Program-made: the position numbers and the translations under genes
The notes under the pieces: model-generated
The model's database searches: none
Told to the model about the DNA's origin: nothing
What the model saw: only the letters and a program-made list of their open reading frames with translations
Part shown: positions 9,242-18,212 of the stretch, in pieces
Layout: the number at the start of each line of letters is the position of its first letter
How positions within the stretch are numbered: the first letter of the stretch is position 1
Assembly: GCF_029544075.1 (NCBI RefSeq)
Contig: NZ_JAJQJH010000004.1
Coordinates: 1 to 64,000 of the forward strand
Direction: 5' to 3'
DNA length: 64,000 bases
DNA from: Chromohalobacter canadensis
Lineage (GTDB): Bacteria; Pseudomonadota; Gammaproteobacteria; Pseudomonadales; Halomonadaceae

Positions 9242-10034
9242 CGTGCTTACCCTCCCTGTGGGTAAGCACGGCCCCCAAAGCTGCCAGCGCCGGCTGGATC
9301 AGCTGCATCAGCTCTTTGGCCATGGAGTGGACATCTTCCGGCGTGGTCAGCAGGTCGTTGCGAATCTCGATCATCACGTTCGCCAGGCCATTATCGATAC
9401 CGTGGCGCACCAGCGAATGGGTGACACCATCCTGCGGCCCGTACGGAGCGTTGCGCTGAATGCATCGATGGGCCAGGCGATGGGCATTCGCCAGCATCGC
9501 ATCGGCCAGACGGCGATCGGCATCATGCAGAATGCCGATCTCGACCGTACGCACGCGGCCATGAAAGGTAGGCGTAAAACTATGCACTGTGATCAGCACG
9601 GTAGGGATATCGTGAGCCGTACGCTGTGCCAGCACCTGAGTCACAGCCTTGCAAAACGGATGGTAGACGGCCTCGACCCGGGCGGCTCGCTGCGCTGGCG
9701 TCAGCTCGCGATTGCCCGGCACCTCGACGATCTCGGAGCGCTCCGGCATTGCGCTGGCCGCCTCGGGAGGACGATTGCAGTCATAAACCAGCCGCGAGAC
9801 ACGACTCGCCACCAGCGGGGCGTTGAGCAACCCCGACAGCGCAACGGCCACATCGCGTGCGCCAGGATCCCATGCTGCGTGACTGCGACGGTGGGAGGGC
9901 TCCAGCCCCAGCCCATGATAGCGCTCAGGGATATGGTACGACGCGTGCTCGCATAGCAGGAGCACCGGGCCCTTGGCGTACCGATAGAGAATCTCGACGT
10001 TCGGGGATAATTGTTCTAATTCGCTGGACATCAT
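9234..10034 (-). CDS. N-formylglutamate amidohydrolase family enzyme
   Basis: A 266-residue zinc amidohydrolase of the FGase (HutG-like) family, shown by LLCEHASYHIPE near the N-terminus, the DPGARDVAVALS stretch, VYDCNRPP, and TVHSFTP in the middle. Characterised members remove formyl or acyl groups from N-substituted glutamate. The open frame starts at 10079, but the ATG at 10034 (or the next one at 10031) sits directly behind GGAGAAATC and gives the normal length. It is the first gene of the TRAP/gamma-glutamyl operon, not near histidine genes. I therefore infer that it hydrolyses a glutamyl amide or related conjugate made in this pathway rather than formylglutamate. Confidence 0.85.
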   Translation of the reverse strand: MMSSELEQLSPNVEILYRYAKGPVLLLCEHASYHIPERYHGLGLEPSHRRSHAAWDPGARDVAVALSGLLNAPLVASRVSRLVYDCNRPPEAASAMPERSEIVEVPGNRELTPAQRAARVEAVYHPFCKAVTQVLAQRTAHDIPTVLITVHSFTPTFHGRVRTVEIGILHDADRRLADAMLANAHRLAHRCIQRNAPYGPQDGVTHSLVRHGIDNGLANVMIEIRNDLLTTPEDVHSMAKELMQLIQPALAALGAVLTHREGKHDA

Positions 10035-10163
10035 GATTTCTCCGCGACTCTGTAAAGATATAGACGTCGCCAAGACCACGTGTCAATATTTTTTCAAGCG
10101 CCGTAACAACGCTTAAATGGCACGCTCAGCAGCCGCGCAGAACCTACCTAGGAGGGAAGTGTG

Positions 10164-11042
10164 ATGGCGACCACCAACGCCGCCTCAACCGTGCGTGAAC
10201 TGATCCGAGAGCACTACTCGGCGTTGACGCAAGGGGAACGCAAGTTTGCCAATGCACTGCTCGATAACTATCCTGCGGCGGGTCTCGCCTCGATCACTAT
10301 CGTGGCGAGCAATGTGGGCGTTTCCTCTCCTACCGTGGCACGGATGGTCAAGAAACTAGGGTTCAAGGGCTACCCGGAATTCCACAAGGCGCTGTTGCAC
10401 GAGCTGGAAGCAAAGGGGATCGGGCCCACCCAAAGGCGCGACAACTGGTCGTCCGAGGCCCCCAAGCGGCATCTGCTCAACCGGTTCTCTCAGGCAGTCA
10501 CGAATAACCTGCAGCAGACCTTCGCCCATATCGACACCGAACGATTCGATCAAGCGACCCACCAACTAGCCGATGCCGAGAAGCGCCTTTACATTGTCGG
10601 TGGGCGCATCACCCAAGCCCTGGCCGATTATGCCTTCACGCATTTCCAGGCGGTGCGCCCCGGGGTAACCCATATGACCTCGTCATCGGGCACCTGGCCG
10701 CATTACGTGCTCGACATGGCACCAGGGGACACCCTGCTGATCTTCGACATCCGGCGGTATGAGACCAACCTGCTGCGCTTAGCGGAGATAGTGCAAAAGC
10801 GCGATGCACGAATCGTGCTATTCACCGATCAGTGGGGCTCCCCCATCGCGTCACTCGCCGATTTAACCTTTCACTGTTGGGTGGAAATTCCCTCGGGATG
10901 GGATTCCAACGTGGCGACCATGATGCTGCTGGAGACCATGATCGCCGCCGTCCAGGAGCAACGCTGGCCCGAGGCTCGTGATCGCTATGAGCGGTTGGAT
11001 GAATTGTTCGACAAGACCCATTTCTTTCGCAAATTCACCTGA
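10164..11042 (+). CDS. MurR/RpiR-family transcriptional regulator
   Basis: A 292-residue regulator with an N-terminal RpiR helix-turn-helix (about residues 5-80, including ASNVGVSSPTVARMVKKLGFKGYPEF) and a C-terminal SIS domain (about 120-260; YIVGGRITQALADYAFTHF) that normally binds a phosphosugar or similar ligand. GGAGGG is 7 bases before the ATG at 10164; a GTG lies directly in front at 10161. It is divergent from the TRAP/gamma-glutamyl operon across about 130 bp, so it most likely controls that operon. The effector is unknown. Confidence 0.9.
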   Translation: MATTNAASTVRELIREHYSALTQGERKFANALLDNYPAAGLASITIVASNVGVSSPTVARMVKKLGFKGYPEFHKALLHELEAKGIGPTQRRDNWSSEAPKRHLLNRFSQAVTNNLQQTFAHIDTERFDQATHQLADAEKRLYIVGGRITQALADYAFTHFQAVRPGVTHMTSSSGTWPHYVLDMAPGDTLLIFDIRRYETNLLRLAEIVQKRDARIVLFTDQWGSPIASLADLTFHCWVEIPSGWDSNVATMMLLETMIAAVQEQRWPEARDRYERLDELFDKTHFFRKFT

Positions 11043-11095
11043 CACCAGCTTTCTAGTGGCTTACTTATCGTCCATAGTGCTGAATTGCACGCCGT

Positions 11096-11884
11096 TCAGC
11101 GCGTTCGCTCCACGCCCTGGCCGCACCCCACCCAGGTGCGCCCCGCCTCTTCGACCCGTACCCGGACGGGATACGGCTTGCCGCTCATGCTGTCGAAACA
11201 GGCCCGTGCCTTGAGTTCGACAGTCACCGGCACGTCGGCATCGCCAGCCTCGAGCGTCATAGCAGCCTGGTGCCCGTTGTCAAGCCGCGTAACCCTATAA
11301 TCCAGCGTGCGCTTTTGCTCGCCGTATTGCGTGACCAGAGTGAGTTGAGGCGTCTCACGATCAAGCTCGAGCGTCCATCCGGGCTCGTTGCCCTGTCCCT
11401 TGAAGATCGCATTCGGGGCGTCGGCGCGCGTGATCGCATCGCGACGAGCATCTTGCTGACAGGCGAGCTGGCCGTTGTCGCTTTCGACGTGCGCTTCATC
11501 GCCCTGTTGCGCAAACGTCAGGGTCCCCTTGCGGTAACGCTTGCCCTCGGCGACAACGCTGCGTTCGAGCGCGTAGTACCCCTGAGCCGACCATAACCGC
11601 AGATTATCCCCGGGCGAGGCCGAGATGAGATCCTGTGCCGGTGTGCAACGCCAGGACACGAATGCTTCCGCACCATCGGCAAAGAAGGCGCTCGGCAACA
11701 GCGGCGACTTGGGGGTGTCGTCGCTCTCGTCCGGCTTATCGAGACGCGGCGGCGGGTTGAAATCACTCCCCGTGGCGTCGCTCACCTGTGGCGGCTTCTC
11801 GACACTCGCGCAACCGCCCAACACGGCAACGCATACCACACCCGACAAGACGTGCCGCGCACGCCGAGACATTCTGGGAAACAT
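11096..11884 (-). CDS. Lipoprotein with MliC-like and COG3650-like domains
   Basis: A 262-residue outer-membrane-type lipoprotein. The N-terminus has a basic start, a hydrophobic core and the lipobox VLGGC (Cys near residue 25), followed by an Asp/Pro-rich linker. Residues about 70-140 (FVSWRCTPAQD to GQLACQ) resemble the MliC C-type lysozyme inhibitor fold with two cysteines. The C-terminal part, beginning at GNEPGWTLEL, matches the COG3650 domain, again with two cysteines. AGGAG precedes the ATG. It could protect the cell from host or predator lysozyme, but this is inferred from domain resemblance only. It is a single gene, convergent with the RpiR gene. Confidence 0.75.
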   Translation of the reverse strand: MFPRMSRRARHVLSGVVCVAVLGGCASVEKPPQVSDATGSDFNPPPRLDKPDESDDTPKSPLLPSAFFADGAEAFVSWRCTPAQDLISASPGDNLRLWSAQGYYALERSVVAEGKRYRKGTLTFAQQGDEAHVESDNGQLACQQDARRDAITRADAPNAIFKGQGNEPGWTLELDRETPQLTLVTQYGEQKRTLDYRVTRLDNGHQAAMTLEAGDADVPVTVELKARACFDSMSGKPYPVRVRVEEAGRTWVGCGQGVERTR

Positions 11885-12029
11885 TCAGCTTCTCCTTGCT
11901 GGTCAGGACCCACCCCGCATCAGCGGGGCATGTTGCATGCAATATCGATCAATCAATGAAGGCCGATAGCATACCAGTCCTCATGCCATGAGAAACGCTG
12001 GCGCTACGAGAAACGACTGCACCATAAGA

Positions 12030-12063
12030 AACGCGCCGCCGAGCGGTGGCTCGGCGGCGCGTT
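12030..12063 (-). terminator. Long GC hairpin after metE
   Basis: A perfect 15-bp stem (AACGCGCCGCCGAGC) with a GGTG loop starts 21 bases past the metE stop codon. The minus-strand tail is only weakly T-rich (TCTTATGG). It most likely ends metE transcription. Confidence 0.75.
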
Positions 12064-12084
12064 CATGGCGTCAACGCAAGAGAC

Positions 12085-14370
12085 TTACCCGTGGCGGCGG
12101 CGCAGTTCCTTGGCCGCATCGACCATGTTGGCTAATGCCGGCTCGACTTCCGCCCAACCGCGCGTTTTCAGGCCACAGTCCGGATTGACCCAAAGCCGCT
12201 CGGCGGGGATCTTCTCGGCGGCTTTTTCCATCAACTGCACCATCCATTCCACTTCGGGAATGTTGGGCGAGTGGATGTCGTACACGCCCGGGCCGATCTC
12301 GTTGGGATAGGCGAAGTCCTGGAAGGCGTCGAGCAGCTCCATGTCGGAACGTGACGTCTCGATGGTGATCACGTCGGCATCCAGGGCCGCAATCGCCGCG
12401 ATGATGTCGTTGAATTCCGAATAGCACATGTGCGTGTGGATTTGCGTCTCGTCGCGAGCGACGGCCGCGCTCAACTTGAAGCTTTCCACCGCCCAGTCGA
12501 GGTAGCGCTGCCATTCGCCCTGCCGCAGCGGCAGCCCCTCTCGGAGTGCCGGCTCGTCGATCTGGATGATCTTGATACCCGCCGCTTCGAGATCGGCGAC
12601 CTCGTCACGCAAGGACAGGGCGATCTGACGGCAGGTGGCATCGCGTGGCTGGTCATCGCGTACGAAGGACCACTGCAGAATCGTCACCGGCCCGGTGAGC
12701 ATGCCCTTCATGGGCTTGTCAGTCAGCGATTGCGCGTACTCGCTCCAACGCACCGTCATCGGGCCGGGGCGGCTCACATCGCCGAAGATCACCGGCGGCT
12801 TCACGCAGCGCGAGCCGTAACTTTGTACCCATCCAAAACGCGTGAAGGCAAAGCCATCCAGCAGTTCGCCGAAATACTCGACCATGTCGTTACGCTCGGG
12901 CTCGCCGTGGACCGGTACGTCGATATCCAGTGCTTCCTGACGCTCGACAGCGTGGACGATCTCCTCGCGCATGCGGGCCTCGTAAGCATCGCGGTCCAGC
13001 TCACCGTTCTTGAAGGCGCGGCGCGCGGCCCGGATGTCCTGCGTCTGCGGGAACGAACCGATCGTGGTGGTCGGAAACAGCGGCAGGTCGAGATGACGAC
13101 GCTGAGCCTTGGCACGCGCGCTGTAAGGGCTCGGGCGCTCGGCGTCGTTGGTGGAAATGCCCGCCAGACGTTCCCCCACGGCGGGCTTGTGAATGCGCGG
13201 AGAATTGCGGCGTGCCTCCAGCGCCTGTGTGGCGGCCTCCAGGCGCGCCGTGTCTTCCGGGGCAGCACGACCATCGAGCAAATGCGACAGAGTGACGATT
13301 TCATCGAGCTTTTGCCGCGCGAAGGCCAACCAGCTCTTGAGTTCGGCATCGAGGTCGGTTTCTGCCTCGAGATCCACCGGCACGTGCAGCAGCGAGCAGG
13401 AGGCCGAGATCCACAGACGTTCGCCGAGACGCGCGCGGGCCACTTGCAAGCGCTCGCGCAGTGCCGCCAAGTCGGCGCGCCAGATGTTGCGTCCATCGAT
13501 GGCACCAATGGATAGCACCTTGTAGGTGGGAAGACGGTCGAGTACGGCGTCGAGCTGTTCGGGCGCGCGTACCGTATCGATGTGCAACCCGGCGACAGGC
13601 AATCCGGCGGCCAGGCCCAGGTTGTCGCCCAGGGCGCCGAAGTAGGTCGCCACCAGGAGCTTGACCTGCGCGGACTGCAACTTGTTGTAGGCGGCTTCGA
13701 AGGCCTGACGCCAGTCACGAGGCAAGTCCTGCACCAGCGCCGGCTCGTCGAGCTGTACCCATTCCACGCCCTGCGCCGCCAAACGTTCGAGGATCTCGCC
13801 ATACACCGGTAACAGTGCATCGAGCAGGGTCAGACGGTCGAGCCCCTCGCTTTTTTCCTTGGCCAGCCACAACCAACTGATGGGCCCCAGCAACGCCACC
13901 TTGACCGGATGCCCCTCGGCCTGGGCTTCGGCGACCTCGTCGAACAACCGCGTAGAGGCCACCCGGAAACGTTGATCGGCATGCAGCTCGGGGACCAGGT
14001 AGTGGTAGTTGGTGTCGAAATACTTGGTCATCTCGCAGGCGGCCGCCGGCTCGCCGGTGGGTGCCCGGCCACGCGCCATGCGAAAGGTCGTGTCCAGGTC
14101 GACCTCGCCCTCGACGGCACCGAAACGCGGCGGCACCGCACCCAGCAGAGCGCTGACGTTGAGCACCTGATCGTAGAAAGCGAAGTCGCCCACGGTCACG
14201 AGATCGAGCCCCGCATCGCGGCTGGCTTGCCAATGCGCGGCGCGCAGCGCCTTGCCGCTATCCTCGAGCGAGGCCTGATCGATCTCGCCTTTCCAGTAGG
14301 CCTCGACGGCCTTTTTCAACTCGCGGTTCGCGCCAATGCGCGGATACCCCAGAATGTGTGCCAGCGCCAT
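12085..14370 (-). CDS. metE: 5-methyltetrahydropteroyltriglutamate-homocysteine methyltransferase (cobalamin-independent methionine synthase)
   Basis: A 761-residue MetE, the usual length for the two-barrel enzyme. It transfers the methyl group of methyltetrahydrofolate to homocysteine without cobalamin, in the cytoplasm. The start [19 protein letters not shown] matches the N-terminal barrel. The zinc site of the C-terminal barrel is visible as HTHMCYSEF, a downstream Glu and the last Cys in [12 protein letters not shown]. It is divergent from metR with a candidate MetR site between them, as in enterobacteria, so homocysteine-dependent activation by MetR is expected. Confidence 0.97.
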   Translation of the reverse strand: MALAHILGYPRIGANRELKKAVEAYWKGEIDQASLEDSGKALRAAHWQASRDAGLDLVTVGDFAFYDQVLNVSALLGAVPPRFGAVEGEVDLDTTFRMARGRAPTGEPAAACEMTKYFDTNYHYLVPELHADQRFRVASTRLFDEVAEAQAEGHPVKVALLGPISWLWLAKEKSEGLDRLTLLDALLPVYGEILERLAAQGVEWVQLDEPALVQDLPRDWRQAFEAAYNKLQSAQVKLLVATYFGALGDNLGLAAGLPVAGLHIDTVRAPEQLDAVLDRLPTYKVLSIGAIDGRNIWRADLAALRERLQVARARLGERLWISASCSLLHVPVDLEAETDLDAELKSWLAFARQKLDEIVTLSHLLDGRAAPEDTARLEAATQALEARRNSPRIHKPAVGERLAGISTNDAERPSPYSARAKAQRRHLDLPLFPTTTIGSFPQTQDIRAARRAFKNGELDRDAYEARMREEIVHAVERQEALDIDVPVHGEPERNDMVEYFGELLDGFAFTRFGWVQSYGSRCVKPPVIFGDVSRPGPMTVRWSEYAQSLTDKPMKGMLTGPVTILQWSFVRDDQPRDATCRQIALSLRDEVADLEAAGIKIIQIDEPALREGLPLRQGEWQRYLDWAVESFKLSAAVARDETQIHTHMCYSEFNDIIAAIAALDADVITIETSRSDMELLDAFQDFAYPNEIGPGVYDIHSPNIPEVEWMVQLMEKAAEKIPAERLWVNPDCGLKTRGWAEVEPALANMVDAAKELRRRHG

Positions 14371-14400
14371 CGTGTTTCCTCTTGCGGTATGCGGCTAGAA

Positions 14401-14413
14401 TGAGTGGCTTTCA
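14401..14413. promoter_or_regulatory. Candidate MetR binding site in the metE-metR intergenic region
   Basis: TGAGTGGCTTTCA fits the enterobacterial MetR consensus TGAA-N5-TTCA with one mismatch. It lies 31 bases before the metE start and 121 before metR. The assignment rests on the consensus and the divergent arrangement. Confidence 0.45.
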
Positions 14414-14533
14414 GTAATAAGTGACTTCGTGGTCACGGCGACGCCGTGATGTGCTGGCGGGCAGTCTCGCTGGCGGCAGCGCGTGAATCAAACTAAATTA
14501 ACTAATCATCAAAATGAACGGCTCTCATACACC

Positions 14534-15448
14534 ATGCTCGAGCTTCGCCATCTCCGCACCTTGATCGCACTACGTGACGCCGGCTCGCTCGTCGAGGCCG
14601 CCGAACGCGTACATCTCACCCAATCGGCGCTCTCGCATCAGATCAAGGATCTCGAGGAGCGCCTGGACACGCCCCTGTTTCAGCGCAAGACGCGCCCGGT
14701 CACTTTTACGCGGGCGGGCGAGCGCCTGCTCGCACTGGCCGAGCAGATCCTGCCACAGATCCGCATGGCGGAACGCGACCTGGCACGCCTGGCCGGCCAT
14801 GAACAAGGGCGTTTACACATGGCCATCGAATGCCATAGCTGCTTTCAATGGTTGATGCCGACCATCGATCACTTTCGCGATCACTGGCCGGAGGTCGAGG
14901 TCGACATTCCTAGCGGCTATAGTTTCGATGCCTTGCCGTCGCTGGCGCGGGAGTCGCTGGATTTGGTAATCACCGCCGACCCTCAGCCGTTGGCCGGCAT
15001 TCATTACGAACCCTTGTTTCGCTACGAGGGGCTGCTGGCCGTGGGCAAGCAGCACACCCTGGCACGCCGCGACTGGGTGACCCCCGAAGAGCTGGCGCAC
15101 GAAACATTGATCACCTATCCGGTGGAGCACACACGCCTCGACGTCTTCACGCAGTTCCTGACCCCGGCGGGCTTCACGCCCGCCGAAGTGCGCACCGCCG
15201 AGTTGACGATCATGATGATGCAGTTGGTGGCCAGCGGTCGGGGGGTCTGCGCACTGCCCAACTGGGCGCTCACCGAATACCTGGAGCGCGGCTATGTGCG
15301 CGCCCTGCATCTCGGCGAGCAGGGAGTGTGGAGCACGCTATTCGCAGCGATTCGCGAGGAGAGCCGTGACGAGCCATGGATGGAGGACTTCCTGCGCACC
15401 GCGCGCGAGACCTCCTTCTCGGTACTCGAGGGGATCAAGCCGGCGTAG
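14534..15448 (+). CDS. metR: LysR-family regulator of methionine biosynthesis MetR
   Basis: A 304-residue LysR regulator. The start MLELRHLRTLIALRDAGSL, the helix-turn-helix AERVHLTQSALSHQIKDLE and the ECHSCFQWLMP stretch of the effector domain are typical of MetR. The open frame extends 17 codons upstream, but MetR proteins begin at the equivalent of the ATG at 14534, so I use that; no strong ribosome site is visible at either. It is divergent from metE. It should activate metE using homocysteine as co-inducer, as established for enteric bacteria. Confidence 0.92.
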   Translation: MLELRHLRTLIALRDAGSLVEAAERVHLTQSALSHQIKDLEERLDTPLFQRKTRPVTFTRAGERLLALAEQILPQIRMAERDLARLAGHEQGRLHMAIECHSCFQWLMPTIDHFRDHWPEVEVDIPSGYSFDALPSLARESLDLVITADPQPLAGIHYEPLFRYEGLLAVGKQHTLARRDWVTPEELAHETLITYPVEHTRLDVFTQFLTPAGFTPAEVRTAELTIMMMQLVASGRGVCALPNWALTEYLERGYVRALHLGEQGVWSTLFAAIREESRDEPWMEDFLRTARETSFSVLEGIKPA

Positions 15449-15507
15449 CCGCGTCTCGTCGCCACGCTTTCACGCCAGCGCTTGCGGCATATGCAAGCCT
15501 GCCGAGG

Positions 15508-17151
15508 TCAAACATCGCCTTGGCGGCGCCCCCACAGGTGGCGCGGCTCACCCTGGAGCATATCCGACGTCGGCAACAACAGGCTGAAGCGCGCCCCACC
15601 GAGGCGTTGGCTGCGTTCGACCACGACGCTGCCGCCATGCCAGGCCATGATTTTCTGTACGATGGAAAGCCCCAGGCCATAGCCGCCGGAGCGCCGCGTA
15701 CGGCTATCATCGAGACGCGCGAAGGGCTTGAAGATCAACAGGCGGTCGGCTTCGGGCACCCCTGCGCCGTCGTCTTCGACATCCAACCGCACGGCCCGGG
15801 CTTCCCGCGTCACGCTCACATGGATATGCCCTTCCGCATGGCGGCAGGCATTGGCCACGAGATTGGAAAGCGCACGCTGCAGATAACGCGGATCAGCCTC
15901 GACATCGACGTCCTCGCCTTCCAAGACTTCCAAGCGCAAATGCGCGTGCAGCGGCGCCAGGGTATCGACCACGCGATGAGCCATGGCGCGACAATCGGTG
16001 GTCTCGGTGGCGAGCTGGATGCCCTGGGCGCTGTCGCTCCCCAGGCGGGCATAGGTCAGGATCTCATCGACGAGTTGATCGAGTTCCTCGATATCCCCGT
16101 CGATGTCCTGCAACTGACGCCGCACCACGGGTTCTTCGGTCATGTCTTCGACCATCTGCACCGCGAAACGAATACGTGCCACTGGCGTACGCAATTCATG
16201 GGAGACGGCGCGGATCATTTCCTGCTGTGTACGCAACAACGATTGCACCTGGGCCGCCATGCCATTAAAGGCCATCCCCAACCGCCCGAGAAAGTCGTTG
16301 CTCTCGACCTTGACGCGGGTATCCAGATGGCCCCCGGCGATGCGCGTGGCGGCACGCTCCAAGCGCTCCACGCGCCCTTCCACACCGCGCACCACGAAGT
16401 AGATGGTGCCGGCCAACACCAGCAACATGATGCCCAGCAAGACCAGCGCCAACGAAATGGGCATCGGTTCGAAGGACGGTATGGGGCCGATACTGAGCCA
16501 GCGATCCGCTCCCAGCCGTGCGTGCACATAAAGCACGCCGAGCCCCGGCTCGAGGCGCACGACGACTTCACCTCCCTCGAGGCGCGACTGCTGGATAGGA
16601 TCGACACCCGAAGGTGGCGTCGGCGAGACCTCCAGCGGGATCTTGAAGACACGCTGAAGGCGCGCCAGACGCTCGGCACGCTCATCTTCCGAGACGCCGC
16701 TAAGCCACGTTCGCAGCGCCTCGGTCGCGCCGCGTAACTGCATCTCTTTGAGCCCACCGACACGCACTTCCAGCAGCCAAGGCGTATCAGGTAGACGCCG
16801 CAGCACCGACCATGCCGCGTCATGACGCTCGATCAGCGGCCGTCCTTCATTGAGCCGCGAGCGGTCGAAATAACTTAGCGATACGCCATCGATGGGGTGC
16901 AACGTCATGGGAACACCCAACGTCGACGACATCGACGCCAGCCATTCGTCACGCTCGTCGACCGGCTGCTCGGCGGCCAGATGCGCGAGCACCTGCATCG
17001 GGCCGCTGGCCAAACGCTCGCGGTAATTCTCCTGACGAACCTGGTCGACCACCAGATACCCCAGCAATGCGAGTCCGAATGTCAGCACCAACGCCAGCAA
17101 CAACAAGGCGTAAACGCGCAGGAAAGTGCTGTCCGACAGGGTTCGCCGCAT
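15508..17151 (-). CDS. rstB: Sensor histidine kinase, RstB-like
   Basis: A 547-residue inner-membrane sensor kinase. It has one transmembrane helix near residues 10-35, a periplasmic domain of about 190 residues, a second helix near 225-250 (LALVLLGIMLLVLAGTIYF), HAMP, the dimerisation/phosphorylation helix SHELRTPVARIRF, and an ATPase domain with NACRHAEG, DDGAGV and GYGLGLSIV. It would phosphorylate the adjacent regulator at 17157. I start at the ATG (17151), the second codon of the open frame. RstB orthology is likely from the kinase core and the pairing; the stimulus is not known. The gene is longer than E. coli RstB because of a larger sensor domain. Confidence 0.87.
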   Translation of the reverse strand: MRRTLSDSTFLRVYALLLLALVLTFGLALLGYLVVDQVRQENYRERLASGPMQVLAHLAAEQPVDERDEWLASMSSTLGVPMTLHPIDGVSLSYFDRSRLNEGRPLIERHDAAWSVLRRLPDTPWLLEVRVGGLKEMQLRGATEALRTWLSGVSEDERAERLARLQRVFKIPLEVSPTPPSGVDPIQQSRLEGGEVVVRLEPGLGVLYVHARLGADRWLSIGPIPSFEPMPISLALVLLGIMLLVLAGTIYFVVRGVEGRVERLERAATRIAGGHLDTRVKVESNDFLGRLGMAFNGMAAQVQSLLRTQQEMIRAVSHELRTPVARIRFAVQMVEDMTEEPVVRRQLQDIDGDIEELDQLVDEILTYARLGSDSAQGIQLATETTDCRAMAHRVVDTLAPLHAHLRLEVLEGEDVDVEADPRYLQRALSNLVANACRHAEGHIHVSVTREARAVRLDVEDDGAGVPEADRLLIFKPFARLDDSRTRRSGGYGLGLSIVQKIMAWHGGSVVVERSQRLGGARFSLLLPTSDMLQGEPRHLWGRRQGDV

Positions 17152-17156
17152 CAACG

Positions 17157-17876
17157 TTAGCTATCCTTGACGAACAGGTACCCTTTACTGCGCACGGTCT
17201 TGATTCGGTGCGGTTGGTTGGGATCGTCGCCGATCTTAGGCCGAATACGCGAGACCCGTACATCGATCGAGCGATCCTGACCGTCATACTTGATGCCCCG
17301 CAGCTGCGAAAAGATTTCCTCGCGGGTCAGTACGCGGCCGGCATTGCCGGCCAACAGCCACAACAGGTCGAATTCGGCACTGGTCAAGTCGATACGCTCA
17401 TCGTTGAGCCAGGCCTCGCGCGTAGCGCTATCGATGAGCAGATCGCCGAAGTTCAGCCGGGTGGCGCCGCTGGCGGCGTCCAGAGCATCGGCCCGGCGCA
17501 GCAGGGCGCGCATGCGTGCAAGCAGTACGCGCGGCTGCACCGGCTTCGGCACATAGTCGTCGGCCCCCATTTCGAGCCCCAGCACCTGATCCATGTCGTC
17601 GGTACGCGCGGTCAGCATGAGAATGGGGCCGGCATAGTGGGCACGTACGCGGCGACAAATGGAAAGACCATCCTCGCCAGGCAACATGAGGTCGAGAATG
17701 ACCATATCCGGCTGCTCGTCGAGAATACGTTCCACGGCACGTGCGCCGTCGTATTCCAGATCGACCTGGAACTCATTCGCTTCGAGGTACTCCCGCGTCA
17801 GATGCGCCAGCCGCTCGTCGTCCTCTATGATCAGGACGTGATCGTGATGTCTGCTGCTGTCCAAGCTGTCATCCAT
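17157..17876 (-). CDS. rstA: OmpR-family response regulator, RstA-like
   Basis: A 239-residue regulator. The receiver domain (about residues 12-125) has the acidic pocket EDD, the phospho-acceptor Asp in VILDLMLPGEDG and the conserved Lys in PKP. The C-terminal winged helix (about 140-235) has TSAEFDLLWLLAGNAGRVLTREE and DRSIDVRVSRIRPKIGDDP. The ATG follows AGGG and lies 4 bases after the stop codon of a small upstream ORF. The kinase gene starts 5 bases beyond its stop codon. The pair forms one transcription unit. Confidence 0.92.
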   Translation of the reverse strand: MDDSLDSSRHHDHVLIIEDDERLAHLTREYLEANEFQVDLEYDGARAVERILDEQPDMVILDLMLPGEDGLSICRRVRAHYAGPILMLTARTDDMDQVLGLEMGADDYVPKPVQPRVLLARMRALLRRADALDAASGATRLNFGDLLIDSATREAWLNDERIDLTSAEFDLLWLLAGNAGRVLTREEIFSQLRGIKYDGQDRSIDVRVSRIRPKIGDDPNQPHRIKTVRSKGYLFVKDS

Positions 17877-17880
17877 CCCT

Positions 17881-18009
17881 TTACATTAGTGCCATGAAGC
17901 CCTGCCTACCTTCGGCCTTATCGTGCGAGTTCCGTTCGTCTTTATTTTGTATTCTTCGCGCTATCCAGAGCGACGCCGCCTGAATAAGCGGTGCGACAAA
18001 GGGGTGCAT
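17881..18009 (-). CDS. Possible 42-residue upstream ORF coupled to rstA
   Basis: A short frame that begins with ATG 7 bases after GGGAG and stops (TAA) 4 bases before the rstA ATG. The encoded peptide starts MHPFVAPLIQAASLWIARRI, a probable amphipathic helix, followed by a charged tail. The same frame is open for another 39 codons upstream (to 18126) but without a good start there, so it could also be the end of a decayed gene. Spacing and ribosome site suggest translation coupled to rstA. I recognise no family. Confidence 0.35.
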   Translation of the reverse strand: MHPFVAPLIQAASLWIARRIQNKDERNSHDKAEGRQGFMALM

Positions 18010-18176
18010 GCCGCCACTCCCTACCATAGCGGAAAGCCAGCGATGATACCCGAATTCACTCTCGAGTAGCTGTCGAGCATCATAGAGATCGCCACGCTGA
18101 TTGAAAAATCGTCGCGTGGCAGCGAGTTATAGATATCTTGACGGAGCGCAAGAACAACCCCCAAGAGAGACACAGA

Positions 18177-18196
18177 CTATCCACAGCTTATCCACT
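18177..18196. promoter_or_regulatory. Tandem DnaA boxes upstream of nrdA
   Basis: CTATCCACA (18177-18185) and TTATCCACT (18188-18196) each differ by one base from the DnaA box TTATCCACA. They lie in the same orientation, 11 bp (one helical turn) apart. DnaA control of nrdA is established in E. coli. The remaining stretch 18010-18176 shows nothing I recognise beyond a weak -35-like TTGACG at 18138. Confidence 0.6.
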
Positions 18197-18212
18197 TGCG
18201 GCCCCTGAGAAA

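Noticed and set aside
14371-14533. Cobalamin riboswitch upstream of metE
   Set aside because: The gap is short and shows no B12-box-like conserved core; the MetR layout explains the regulation.
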